From assembly GCA_958510875.1 (NCBI GenBank), contig OY294070.1:121004703-121068702 (forward strand): a stretch of DNA of 64,000 nucleotides. The letters run 5' to 3'. The notes under the pieces were generated by a model, which worked only from the letters and a program-made list of their open reading frames with translations, searched no databases and was not told the DNA's origin. The translations under genes and the position numbers were made by a program. Positions 1 to 11,329 of the stretch are shown in pieces (the first letter of the stretch is position 1; each line of letters opens with the position of its first letter). This DNA comes from Endomychus coccineus (taxonomy: Eukaryota; Arthropoda; Insecta; Coleoptera; Endomychidae).

Positions 1-283
1 GTCTCAGATAGGGGTGGTGGTATCTTGGATCGGTGCGCACCATCATGTCTTCCTCCTTGATGCGTGGTTCTTCTTTGATCCGAATTTCGGAAGGATCGGG
101 TTGTCCGTTACGTAACGGCGATCGATCACGGATCACCGCAGCTTGTTGTTTGGCCGATTCCGCAGCTAATCTTTGTTGATGCAAAAGTCTTTCACGTTCT
201 CTCTCGCGTTCTCGTTCCATTTCTCTCCTTTCCAGTTCTCGTCTCTCCTTTTCTCTGCGTTCCCGTTCGCGTTCCTGTTGTTG
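1..283 (-). CDS. Gug: Atrophin/Grunge exon 9 of 9 seen (Arg/Glu repeat, IKEE motifs); continues past left edge
   Basis: Partial exon of the Atrophin nuclear corepressor. On the minus strand the acceptor (ATTACAG) leaves the exon starting at 283, in phase 0 with the exon that ends at 2538. It opens with QQQERER and carries a charged Arg/Glu repeat (REKERRELERREMERERERE), which should form a long helix or coiled coil. This is followed by LLHQQRLAAESAKQQ and then a tail with IRIKEEP and RIKEED. In vertebrate RERE/atrophin-1 the matching RE-repeat region precedes the conserved C-terminus. The IKEE strings fit the sumoylation consensus, which is inference. The frame stays open to base 1, so the true C-terminus is outside the window. 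Confidence 0.92.
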
Positions 284-2537
284 CTGTAATGCAATCGAAG
301 GTAATATAATACAATAACTTTTTTATGGGAATTTTCATTTCCGAAATACGAAAATTGATATTTCTGTCCTTATGTAATACATAGTACAGATTAGGAATTA
401 TAATACAAATGGAGGCTTATTTGCAAACAATGGAATTTTTTTTCTAATGGCTTGTTTATGGTATAACGAATACATAGAGATTATATCCTTGAACAGAAAA
501 TTGCCTTAGATATAACAAGTTCATTTTGCAATGCTAATTTATTCCATTTACTATGCATAATTAGTTCATTTCAGTCGGAATCAAAATGAAGAAAATAATA
601 AATTGGCAAATTAGGTAAATATAATGTAAATTTCGAATTAAATATACATAATTAGGTTTATTTTTAGAATTAGATGTGATTTAAACTGACCGTAATTAAT
701 TATCAACATTGAGTTAAAACATAAAAATAAATTGCTAGTAGTAGTTTTCTGAAATGAGCACGTAACAGGCATCATGTAAACATTCATCGTAGCGCAAGAT
801 GAAAGAGGGAACTTTATATTTTATGAATACTTTAATTTAGAATATGAATGAGAGGAAACATTGACAATGACGCAGATGCAAAAATGGTTTTTTTAACAAA
901 ATTCATTATTCATCAGAAATTCAAATTATGTCTATTCAAGGTATTTGAAAAATACGTTTTTGTTTTTAATTGATTTAAATACAAACAAATGAATTACTTC
1001 AATGATTGTTTAGAATATTAAACGTTTATTTGATGTGATTGCTGATACATTATTTTTCTTTGAATATAATAAAGATGAATAAAATAAAAAAAGTAATGAT
1101 ATTGATCAAGATAACGAAATATATCAATATATTAACAGAACAAGCAATCTGAAAATAAACACAGTCCCTCAACATTCGAGATCTTTGCTAGAGAAAAAAG
1201 TAACATATTTCATTTAAAAATTAACTCAAAAACATATTTGTTGTTTAATTAATGTTTGAAGTTTAAAATGAAGAGCAACAAATTGTTATAAAGTTGTTGA
1301 GGTACTGATTAATCAACATGTAGAACGTATAAATAATAAGATTTGTACTAGGCAAATTGAAATTGTGAAGATTTGGAAAAATTAAAGCCCAAAAGTTTCT
1401 TGATGAGTGAAGAATTCATTTGATACACATTCACTTTATGAAAGTGTTTTGATGGAAGATGATTTCCTCAAATTCTGGGTATATTATATAAAACATAGAA
1501 AGCTTCCCAATCCATTAACATAATATACAGTTTGTAAAAAAAGTTTTTTAGATTAATTTGCCTAATCATGAATGATGAATAATTAATAATTCATCAGCAA
1601 CCTTGGTTCAAATAGTTACAAAGTGCAAGTACAAAGTTACATCCAGTTATAAAAAATATGCTAAAAAAATTGCTAATTTACAAAAAAATATGATGGACTA
1701 ATGCATATTAATGATCGAAAAACCCACTTACTTTCGCAGTTTTTATTTAACTTTTTTTACTAAAATCAACACTTCAGTCATGTTATTAATTATAATTTAT
1801 TTATGGCTAGTAAACATAAAAAATCCTAGTTAAAGCTAATTTTTACAATTATTTAGGAGAATCAACATATTAATGACAAAAATGTTTTTATATTTTACAT
1901 GATTTATTAAGACACCAAATTTGAATTTCAATATCGAGGAAATTCCAGAAACCTACGCCACATTTTGACCTTGCCTAGGTGACTGAGAATAAGAACATTT
2001 CAAATAATAGAAATGAAGTTAGATTTAGTAATTATTTCAATAAGTATGGGTTATATTTCAAACGAAGAGTGGAATTTTCTAATTTAATTATCAAATACCA
2101 AGTTGTACAATTTCTGTTTTTAATTATTTCATTTCCCGTACGATTATAACATTGTTATCAATGATTGATAGGAGAATATAATTATGCGATAAACAAATGA
2201 AATCAACTGAGAAAGGAAAATAAAGGCCTTGGAAAAATGTTTCTTTCAGAAAATCGACATATCGATTTGGTATAATAACGTTTGAAGGCAACAACTATAA
2301 TATATTTTAAATATCAATACGTTCAGGTTCAGGGATCCAGAAGATGGTAATATTGCACTTATTTATTATTTTTGGTAAGAAATTAATTGCCCAATATTAC
2401 AACTCACCAGTTTGATCAATGAAAACATCCAAACAGAAACCTTTTTTCCTTTTTCAGTTGAATTAATTGAGATATAATTTACGTATTTGATGATGTATGG
2501 AAAAGTGATTTGTCAATTAAAATAGGAGACATCTTAC
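284..2537 (-). other. Atrophin intron 8 (2.25 kb), no gene seen
   Basis: The intron has a GTAAGATG donor next to 2538 and an ATTACAG acceptor next to 283. It is very AT-rich with no long open frame and no transposon signature that I recognise. Confidence 0.85.
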
Positions 2538-2899
2538 CTGCTGTTCAAGCCTCCTTTGTTTCTCTTCTCTTTCGCGTCTCTCCCTTTCCCGTTCTTCCCT
2601 TTCTCTCCTCAGCCGCTCTCGTTCCCTCTCTTCTCTTTCCCTAGCTTCCCGTTCTCTCTGCTCGAGAATAGGATCGGGCTTAATTGTCCAAGGGGCTGGA
2701 GGCGGCAATCCTGGTAAAGTCGGCGGTAGCGCATTTACGGAAGGTGGATATCCTTGAACGGATCGTTGGAGGTTCCTCCAAGGATCGTGCAGGTGTCCTA
2801 GTCCCATATCTCTCGCGCTGGGGAACGGAGAAACTCCGAAGGGCGAGCCAGCACTGCCGAAACTTGATCCGTATCTCGTGAAGGGTGACAACGTACCTC
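2538..2899 (-). CDS. Gug: Atrophin/Grunge exon 8 (SPFTRYG block and start of the Arg/Glu repeat)
   Basis: This 362-bp exon runs from an acceptor in a CCCCTTTTGCAG context (exon end 2899) to a CAG|GTAAGA donor (exon edge 2538). It completes a glycine codon split with exon 7 (SHLG|GTLSPFTRYG). It encodes SPFTRYGSSFGSAGSPFG, then HDPWRNLQRS, a proline-rich stretch (PPTLPGLPPPAPWTIKP), and a dense Arg/Glu repeat from about PDPILEQREREAREREE to EEKQRRLEQQ. This is the conserved C-terminal Atrophin block. There is no start codon: the exon is internal, and the upstream codon that looks like an alternative start is a TTG leucine. Certainty is high from the protein motifs and phase match. Confidence 0.95.
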
Positions 2900-2967
2900 C
2901 TGCAAAAGGGGATTTGCCTATTTTCGATTAATTGGTAATATCATCGTCTATGCAACTATTTACTCAC

Positions 2968-3223
2968 CTAGATGAGATGGCGGAGCGGTGAATAATGAAC
3001 TCGGATGGGGTTGTTCGAATCCGGGTGGCCTATGAGATGCGAGAGATGGAGGAAATGACATTTCGTGGGGTCTCGTCGAATGGACACTGGGTGAGAAGAG
3101 ATGAGTCGGTGGTCGTAGTAAGTCAGTCTTTGTAGCGTTACCTTTAGCCTCTCCACTTTTTTGCTGATGGTGATATATTTCCCAAGCTACCCGTACATGC
3201 ATAGCGTTCCACTTGCCAGATTT
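2968..3223 (-). CDS. Gug: Atrophin/Grunge exon 7 (WNAMHVRVAWEIY motif)
   Basis: This 256-bp exon has a TTTTCAG acceptor (end 3223) and a GTGAGTA donor (edge 2968). It starts in phase 0 with KSGKWNAMHVRVAWEIYHHQQK, a hallmark of the C-terminal Atrophin domain that is nearly invariant from flies to vertebrate RERE. A Pro/Ser-rich segment follows (RPPTHLFSPSVHSTRPHEM, SLASHRPPGFEQPHP), ending FTAPPSHLG with the last codon split. The intron to exon 8 is only 68 bp. In vertebrate and fly Atrophins the C-terminal half binds nuclear receptors and other partners, so this is functionally important sequence. That role is family knowledge, not visible here. Confidence 0.96.
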
Positions 3224-3739
3224 CTGAAAATAGACTTCTTAACACCTTTTGTGACTTAAAAATATGAGCAAACACAACTCAGTTTCTCCTGAAGGTTTTT
3301 GTCTTGGTGAAAGAAAATGGTAGAGATGATGTCATGCCTTCATTCACTATCTTGATCAACCAAACAAAATATTCAGGAAAGAAATTTCTTCTTCGCTCGG
3401 AAATAGAGTCTAGACTAATTCCACGGAAATATTTTGTGACTCATGATAAAAAACTCGTATTTGCATATTAGTCGTTTGAAGTTGAGTTAAAAACTAACCA
3501 CGCACGTTTGGCAAGGAATATAGACCTCTGTCTAAAGCAAAAATGTTAATATTTATGAGTGGTTCAAGTTGAACGTAAGTTTCGGAGGAGCTCGATGCTC
3601 AAGACTGTTTCGTAATATACTGCATAATTTTGGAGAAGTTTTTAGTAACATTAATTCCTCATCTACTGATATTGTACAGAACTAACCACGTATTTGAATA
3701 AACTCTGAACGTGTCCGGATTATTGTCATGAGGGAGGCC

Positions 3740-4010
3740 CGATTTTTTTGCATTTCCAGTGCAATTTCTCCGGGGGTCGATTGAACCAACGTCCGCCCTC
3801 ACAAGGTACATGTGATTCCATGGCCTGCACGTTCCCCCTATCCCTCACCGTTCGAACATATCTGGGATATGTTATCCGTTCCAGACTGGGTAATTTACCC
3901 CATAACGCAGACAATCTCAACGATCTTCGGTTGCACATATAAAATACTTGGATGATATACCAAAAAGCGGCATTGATCATTAGATTCAGATTGTCCCTAA
4001 GCGAGTAAAT
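3740..4010 (+). pseudogene. Tc1-like transposase C-terminal remnant
   Basis: The plus-strand reading contains a degraded Tc1 transposase tail: a WPSLSPDLNPIEHIWD-like region now reads TFPLSLTVRTYLGYVI, followed by RSRLGNLPHNADNLNDLR and an amphipathic stretch to NTWMIYQKAALII. Spacing and the arrangement LP..A..L.DLR...NTW match the region after the last catalytic acidic residue of Tc1 elements. Stops follow soon after. There are no clear terminal repeats. It sits in the intron between exons 6 and 7. This is a family-level match from memory, so moderate certainty. Confidence 0.5.
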
Positions 4011-4129
4011 ATGTCGATTACACAGGTCAACAAAAAAAATATTTTTTTTTGGGTTTCTGTTCTCTTGTTTAAATTCTGATTCTAGACATTGAAAAACACT
4101 TAAATATTCATATTTAGTTCATAAAGTTT

Positions 4130-4453
4130 GCTTTGGTCTGATTTACGACGATAAGTATGATTGAAAAAATGCTTAAAAGCTTTAAAGTTATGGGCTGCAG
4201 AATGTCTCATAAACTTCATATGCTACATTCTCATCTGGACGAATTTAAAGACAACATGGGGGCCTACTCCGAGGAACAAGGAGAACGTTTTCACCAAGAC
4301 GTGATGGACTTTGAACGGCGATATCAAGGGCAGTACAACGAGAATATGATGGGAGATTACATTTGGGGTTTAATACGAGAGAGCTCATACGAGCATAGAA
4401 GAAATACGAAAAATATTCACTTTTATTATGTTATTGTTTATCACAAATCTTGA
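4130..4453 (+). pseudogene. Fragment of a multicopy arthropod gene (HLHMLHSHLD...GERFHQD type)
   Basis: This 98-codon open stretch encodes MSHKLHMLHSHLDEFKDNMGA, then SEEQGERFHQD and FERRYQGQYNENMMGDYIWGL. I recognise the pattern 'lHSHLD.F..N.G..SeE.GERFHQD...e.RYQG..n..MM.DY.W.l' as the tail of an uncharacterised protein family found in many copies in arthropod genomes. That copy number suggests a mobile or retroposed origin. No catalytic motif is visible, and upstream sequence in the same frame is broken. The function is unknown. It could be a processed or transposon-carried fragment within the Atrophin intron. Confidence 0.5.
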
Positions 4454-4764
4454 ATAAAAAAGACTCTTGTATCTAAAAAAATGTTTTCTAATTATAATTT
4501 ACAGTGGAAGTGTAGAAAAAATATAAAAAATTGAAAAATTGTTCTAGTTTCTACAAAAGCAAACTTTAATCGGAAAATAATTTTTTTTCCTTATTTTTGT
4601 CGTAGGAGAAACCAAAATTCAACATGTAGAAGTTAGACCCAAAAATCGTGTTGACCGGTGTTATCAATCATAGTGGTGCAACTCATTACTGAGTACTGTC
4701 TTTATTATATCGAAGAAGTACATCTGAAAATTTCAAAGAAATTGCTCGACTTATAATGGGTGTT

Positions 4765-6119
4765 GCAGTCTAGGAGTCAGAGCGACATTGATGGTCTGAT
4801 CATTAACCCGATGGCACTATGGTTTATTGTTAGAGGACGGTTCAATGACCAATTCATTTCACAGACCGAATTTTCGCCAGCTGCTAGATTTCGAGATACA
4901 GCCTCCGGAAATTGTTCATTTTTTGACTGGAGGTTAACCCTTTTCAAGTTGCGGTTACTTGAAAAACTCGCCATTCTTATACACTTCCACCATGTGCCAT
5001 CATTTTTTGTCGTGTCCGTTTATAAGGCTGACCAGTTAAAATTGGACCGAAAATGGACTGCAAGTTAACCCTCCCAAACCTCGTGAAAATCATTGGTGTT
5101 GACAATTGTTAAGATACCCGATGCCATCAAAAGTTATTAGTCCATTTCCGAGTAATTGACCATTATTTGTACCAAACATGTTTTTTTTTCTCATTTTGTG
5201 GCTAAACATTGCGGATCACAAGGTAACATGATGGTACCATGTTAAATAACTTTATTGGAGGTCAAATAAAGATTAAAAGTTATTGCCATCACTCCTTGCC
5301 TATTTCAACCCCCCCAAAAGCCCCTAAAACCACCCTCAAAAAATAAGAATAATATGGATAATATGAACAATTTCATGATAAATTAGTCAATTATTGTGAT
5401 TCTGGCTGGGTTTAAAATCGAAACGGCCGTTTTTTATTTTTGTTTTGGGGGTGGTTTACGGGGGTTTTGGGGGTGGTTTACGGGGGTTTTGGGGGTGGTT
5501 TACGGGGGTTTTGGGGAGGTTGAAATAGGCGAGGAGTGATGGCAATAATTTTATATCTTTATTTGACCTCCAAGAAAGTTATTCAACATGGTGCCATCAT
5601 GTTACCTTGTGATCCGCAAGGTTTAGCCACAAAATGAGAAAAAAAACATGTTTGGTCCAAATAATGGTCAATTACTCGGGTTTAGCCACAAAATGAGAAA
5701 AAATTTGTTGGTGCAAATAATGGTCAATTACTCGGAAATGGACCGATAACTTTTGATGGCATAGGGTATCTTCACAATTGCCAACACCAATGAACATTTT
5801 CCACCAGGTTTGGGAGGGTTAACTTGCAGTCCATTTTCGGTCCAATTTTGACTGGTCAGCCTGATAAACGGACACGATAAAAAATGATGGCACATGGTGG
5901 AAGTGTACAAGAATGGCATGCTTTTCAAGTAACCGCAACTTGAAAAGGGTTAACCTTGAGTAAAAAATGAACAATTTGCGTAGGCTGTACCTCGAGATCT
6001 AGCAGCCGCCGAAAATTCTGTCTGTGAGATGAATTGGTCATTAAACCGTCCTCTAACGATAAACCATAGTGCCATCGGGTTAATGTTCAGACCATCCATA
6101 TCGCTCTGTCTCCTAGACT
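4765..6119. mobile_element. Foldback element, about 570-610-bp inverted arms
   Basis: Sequence from about 4765 (AGTCTAGGAGTCAGAGCGAC) recurs inverted up to about 6119 (GCTCTGTCTCCTAGACT). Similarity continues inward along both arms: GATGGTCTGA, ATTAACCCGATGGCACTATGG, GACCAATTCAT, and the block near CCTATTTCAACCCCCCC (about 5300) versus GGGGAGGTTGAAATAGG (about 5511). The centre (5335-5510) holds a unique AT stretch and a G-rich tandem repeat. In the right arm about 60 bp (GGGTTTAGCCACAAAATGAG) is duplicated in tandem near 5640-5740. No coding capacity. The target duplication is unclear. Confidence 0.85.
5443..5519 (+). repeat. 22-bp G-rich tandem repeat, about 3.5 copies
   Basis: The unit TTTTGGGGGTGGTTTACGGGG(G) starts at 5443, 5465 and 5487, with a partial copy at 5509. 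Each unit has two to three G-runs, so G-quadruplex formation is possible (inference). It lies in the loop of the foldback element. Confidence 0.9.
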
Positions 6120-6791
6120 ATTGCGGTTGTTAATCAAATCTAAATATTTACGGTGTTACCAAATGAAATCAAAATTGAATAGTTTGAGTTTTAATTCAAT
6201 ATCATGACTTTATATTTAAATGAGATGGAATTTGAAGCAAAAAGCAGAGCAATATTACATACCATGATTTTGGGCTTGTTGGGGTCAGTGGGTAATGACT
6301 GTGAACAAAGATAAGCGTTAGGTATGGACAAAGCATGCTTAGCGTTAATGTCATGCTGCAAGCATGATTTTATCGAATCACATGTTTTTCACGGTTTGAC
6401 GTTGAAAATGCAGAAGCCTTACACATTTTTATGTATTTACTAGCTGTTGACGGCAGGCTACGCCCGCAGAAACAGAAACAACATTTCATACTATTCAGTA
6501 AATTCCTGTAAGGCTTGAATGCAAATTGTAATCTTATTTGGATGCGTACACGATTGCGCAGAACTAGAACTTTTTAAATTTAAAATACAGTCTTCGAATG
6601 TTGCCAAGGTCTATGGTTTTCTCAGCACATTCTGAAATAAATGCAAAGAGTTGCTTGAACACATTAAATACAAAAAATAAATATTGCTCAAGGCAAGATT
6701 AGATAAGATTCAATGTACCATGTGATTCAATAAATTATGTATAATGGTGGATGATATTAATTCAAACTATAGTAGAACAAAGATAGTTTAC

Positions 6792-6959
6792 CTTAGGTTG
6801 AAATGTGGGAAGATGATTGGGGGGCACAAACGGAGTCGGTCCTGCAGTCAGGCCAGGATGCATCATTCCGGGAGGGTTGTAGCCTGGATAATTTGGCATT
6901 CCCAAATTTTGGCGGTAGAACGGAGAGTCGACACTTCCTAATTTTGGGATATCTTTGAA
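6792..6959 (-). CDS. Gug: Atrophin/Grunge exon 6 (FKDIPKLG...SPFYRQNLG)
   Basis: This exon is 168 bp and exactly 56 codons, in phase 0 at both ends. The acceptor is CTGCAG (end 6959) and the donor GTAAAC (edge 6792). It encodes FKDIPKLGSVDSPFYRQNL, then GMPNYPGYNPPGMMHPGL and TPFVPPNHLPTFQPK. The Tyr/Pro/Gly-rich composition and the SPFYRQ segment belong to the Atrophin C-terminal domain. It joins exon 7 as QPK|KSGKWNAM without a split codon. The exon-6 to exon-7 intron (3224-6791) contains the Tc1 remnant and the foldback element. Confidence 0.93.
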
Positions 6960-7026
6960 CTGCAGAAAAAACGGAATACGATAAAATCACCTATTGCAAA
7001 AGCCAAATAACAAATAAAGTTTCAGC

Positions 7027-8710
7027 TATACAGGGTGTTTCAGTTTTTTCGTTCATAATTTCAACTTCTAAAAATAATAGGGGTCTTTCATATAAAATTT
7101 TTCTCTAAATCGCTTCGTTTCGAGATATAAGGTGTTGAAAAATTATTACATTTTCTTCATTATCTTCTAAACAAATGGAAATTTTCAGTGCAAGCTTGGT
7201 AAACTTTAGTTGTACTGGATGAGACATTTTTTTGGTGACAAAATATTCTTGAGACAAATACTGTAGTTATGGGGTTTTATACGCATTTAAACCCCTTAAA
7301 CTTCTACGCCAATGGTCGGAAATTATTATTGTATACAAATTTGGAAACTTTGATTCAATTTCTATAAAAAAGTATTCTTGATAAATTTCACTTAGAGGCT
7401 TCCTGTTCGAGGTATTTAGATTTTTCTAATCAGGGTTATCTCATGGAATTTCTTTTGAAAGGCTTTTTAAAATGTAAAAAATTTGAATACCTTTTTATTG
7501 GTAACGATAAGAAATAATCATTCATGATAAATGCTGCAAATGATATCCATTTACTTCAACGCAACGGCGACATCGATTTCTCAACGACCTTCTTGTTCGA
7601 ATTAACATTTATTATTTATTTCACCACAAGCTCTTTGAATACGATTCAGCAGATCTTCTCTATTATGAACCGACGTGCATAAACTTCATCTTTCAAATAA
7701 ATCCATCCAAAAAAGTTTAGAGGATTAAGGTCAGGTGATCGAGGAGGCCATGCAACTGGACCACCTCTACCAATCCTTCATTCACCGTACTTCCTATTTA
7801 GCCATTAACCAAAATGGGTAGGGCAGTCATCCACTTATACCATATATTTGTTCTCTCATTGAGTGGTGTTTCCTCCAACATGTCTTCATGATTAGTTTCC
7901 AGAAATTTATAAAATGCAGCGGCCGTTAGTATAGTGCTAAAACGTATGGGACAAAATATTGTTCTTCTAAATGCAATTTTTCTTGAAAATTCTTAGATCT
8001 TGTACCATGTTATCATTTGCCCATAAACCTAAATTGTGGAAATTAATAAATCCACGTCTGTATAAAATGTGCTTCATCTGTCCAGAATATTTGCTGGAGA
8101 AAGTTTTCGTTGTTGTTCAGTTTCTTATGGGCTAATGAAAACAAATCATGGTACAAGATCTATAAATTTCCAAGAAGAATTCAATGTCGATGTCTGGCTT
8201 GGCATTTTCAAAAACGACATTTTTGGCCCATACGTTTTACCAGACCAAAGGGCCGCTCCATTTTTCGAATTTATGGAAACTAACCACGGAGACGTGTGGG
8301 AGGAAACATAATTCAATGAGGGAACAAATGCATGGATACAATTGTATGATTGTCGTGCCCATTTTGAAAGTACGGTGAAAGATGGATTGGTAGAGGTGGT
8401 TCAGTTGCATTATCTATTCGATCACCTGATCTTAATCCTCTGGACTTTTTTGCTTAGGGTTATTTGAAAGATAAAGTTAGTGCCACGCCGGTTCCTAATA
8501 GAGAAGATCTACTGAATCGTATTCGAAGAGCTTGTGGTGAAATAAATAATAAAATGTTAATTCGAACAAGAAGTAAGTTGAGCAATCTATGTCGCCGTTG
8601 CGTTGAAGTAAATGGATGGAGAAAAATTTTATATGGAAGATTCCTATTATTTTTAGAAGTTCTGTCGTTTACCGAAGCTATGAACGAAAAAAACTGAAAC
8701 ACCCTGTATA
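7027..8710. mobile_element. Palindromic DDE transposon: two inverted transposase C-terminal halves
   Basis: The ends read TATACAGGGTGTTTCAG at 7027 and its inverse CTGAAACACCCTGTATA ending at 8710. The minus strand of 7560-7790 encodes WIGRGGPVAWPPRSPDLNP and then NREDLLNRIQRACGEINN. The plus strand of 8380-8640 encodes the same tail (WIGRGGSVA..IRSPDLNPLDFF, NREDLLNRIRRACGEINN). The PRSPDLNPLDFF string is the last catalytic block of IS630/Tc1-type transposases. Similarity continues to a centre near 8050, so the element is a head-to-head fusion of two copies of its 3' half. The left arm keeps about 470 bp (7100-7560) missing from the right arm. No intact transposase is present. Confidence 0.85.
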
Positions 8711-10430
8711 AAAATTGAAATTGGTTCAAAAATAGAGCTAGAAAGGAAAACTATGAATCTTAAAGAGGTTCAGTCGTTTCATAAGGATATGCTTTTTTAT
8801 CTGAAATTGTAGTATGTTGTTCTTCAGATTAAATAAAGTTCTCCTGCAGGTTTCCAATATTTATTCGTAGGAAAAGTTTAAGGATAATTTTGCATAAGAA
8901 ATTAGTCTTTAACATGGGCTGTTATGGCAGTATTCACCCAATCTTTACAAATAATAAAAAATAGAAGATGTTAATTAATGTGAGTTTATCAAATAAAAAT
9001 AAAATTTAAAAATACATTCCCCGTAAAAAGGTTACCATCGAACGTCCTTTAATACATACAGCTTTTAAATATTCAACCTTCAGAAACTTTACTCTGCTTA
9101 AAAAAAAATCAATCAAATATTGTTAGGACAGTTGGGAACAAAAATGTGACAAATAAATGACTTTATACATTGGAATGGACCGTTGAGATCAATAATTTGA
9201 TAATGAATTGTGTAGTAATCAATAATCAGAATACGTAAATATTAATCATTTACCTACTTTAAATCACAAACTAACACAATGAAAGTTCATTCACTTATAA
9301 ACTCAATTTAATTCTATTGAGTCGAATATATTCCCATATATCGAGATGAATAAATTCCCTTCTGAAGCAAATTCTGAACCCAAACACGTATTGAACACAT
9401 TGGAGTCCATGTTTAATATTGTTATTTTAAACTTGAATTACCGAACTACTGCATAGTTACCTTCTTTAGAGCAAACTTATTTATGGAATAACGGAAATCT
9501 AATAAACCATATTAACAATTTATTTCCTCTACTATTAACTTGTTTCTATTTCTAGATTAGAGTATCAAAGTATTTTTGCATTTAATTTGTTGACATTTTA
9601 ATCAAGGGTGTTCAATTTTTCAATTTATGGCACTTTAATGATACTAAAATTAAAATTAATTATGTAAATCATTATTTGTAGCGTAATTATAATGCTATAA
9701 AACTGTACTTTGCCTGAACTTTTGAACAACAATTCTAAACCCATAATTATATGTACAAACAAGATAATTAAATCTAATGAAACACAAAAAAGTAATAGTG
9801 AATTACATAAGTTGATGAGTAATGTTGTAATATACTGCCCGGAAAAAATACTCATAAAATGAATAATATAAATTGACAGCGTTACATGACTCATTCCATA
9901 ATATAATAAGTAATAAGTAATCACTGGAATTACTATATTTTTGTATGAATTGTAAGATTACAATTCGTGGAAAGTATTTTTCCTACCCCAGGAAAATCTT
10001 TTATGAAATTAGTCTGTGTAAAAAAATATATGGTTACGTATAGTGACAACATAATTATCTTCTCTTTCTTCGTAAATTTTTCATAAAGAATTACCGAATT
10101 CGGTAAATAACCACAATCCCCATAACTGAATAAAAGGGCAAATAGTCCTCTGTGGTCGTGACCAAACGTATATGTACTGCTACAACTGCTCAGTTCACAT
10201 AATTTGTTCCTGGATTCTTGCTAAATGATTGTCCCGTTCCTTTCATTTCATTTCATAATTTACTATAAATTCCGTTTGCAAACTGAAGATGGATGCCAAA
10301 AGTATCACTTGAAAGGGGTGCAGCAGCCATAGTGTTAGTCTACTTTCTCATAATTTTATTTCCAAAAACACAAAATAACAGAAATATAGGGCTTCAAAGT
10401 TTATGTCTTGATGCATTTTTTTCTTCCCTT
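8711..10430. other. Intron stretch without recognised features
   Basis: AT-rich Atrophin intron between mobile elements. No frame with protein-like composition and no repeat that I can place. Confidence 0.7.
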
Positions 10431-11000
10431 ACTATATAGTGTAAGGCAGTGACAGAAGCGGTTCTGCCCCATCTGGCGTTGGACAAGGCTCAACGACTTG
10501 CCTGCGCGTGGATAACGGGGGCTATGAGGACCGCCTGCACCAGGGCTTTGGAGGTTTTGGTGGCGTATCGGCTGGCTGGTCTGGGCCAGTGGGTCAGTGC
10601 GTGTGTGCCTCGTGGTCATGGCAAAATTTGGAATTGGGCAGCCGAGACGTCCTCATAACACAGATGACGGACTGAGAGAACAAGTACTCTGGGCCGCTTC
10701 CACCAGGGGGACTCTGACTGGAGAGTCCGGAGCTGGAGTCTACTCGTGTACACCCAGAAAAGAGATTTCAGTTCCCCTAAGTGCCTCCGCAACGGTTTTC
10801 CAGGCTGAGGTCTGTGCAATACGGACCTGTGCCCTGGAAAACCTTAGATTAAACTACCGAGGTGAGAGGTTTTATATCTGCATTGACAGCCGACCGGCTC
10901 TGGGAGCACTTCGTGCCCACAGAGTGACTACTAGGCTTGCCTTGGAGTGCAGGGAACCTCTGGTTGTAATTTGTGGAATTAAATCGTTAAAAATTTGTGT
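10431..11000 (+). pseudogene. Non-LTR retrotransposon fragment: end of RT and RNase H domain
   Basis: The reading starts with a thumb-like RT segment (LALDKAQRLACAWITGAMRT, then ALEVLV). After a frame change near 10600-10660 comes an RNase H-like domain: GAGVYSCTPRKEISVPLSAS, ATVFQAEVCAIRTCALENL, YICIDSRPALGALRAHRVTT and LALECREPLVVI. The order G.G.., VFQAE.., D(S).AAL matches RNase H of Jockey/R1/I-clade elements. The catalytic DGS region is damaged. Frameshifts make it a pseudogene. An independent, opposed copy of a related element lies at 11330-12411. Confidence 0.8.
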
Positions 11001-11329
11001 GACGTTCTATCGGCTTGTAAAAGAGAGGCATACTAATGCCAGATAATAATAATGATGAAAATCTCTTGTACGTAATGTACGTTTGTAGAGTTGTCACAAG
11101 AAAAACTCTTGCAACCATCGAAGGGACGTTGAAAACAAACATAAATAATGACAATTTTTGTTTATGGAATATATGGTACCTTTAAATGAAGGCTTTTGCA
11201 TATAATCATTGAACTATTTTTTCGCCCGATCACAATAGTATATTACGTATCAAGTTCATTTTTCTGACGAGGTACGTATACTATTTTTTCGTATTTTGTA
11301 AATAATTATTTATGTTGCATTTCATGTTA

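Noticed and set aside
2684..2881. 65-codon plus-strand frame over Atrophin exon 8
   Set aside because: It is the antisense shadow of the conserved SPFTRYG/RE-repeat exon.
9625..9924. 99-codon minus frame rich in Ile/Leu/Tyr
   Set aside because: Composition is what AT-rich intron DNA gives by chance; no motif.
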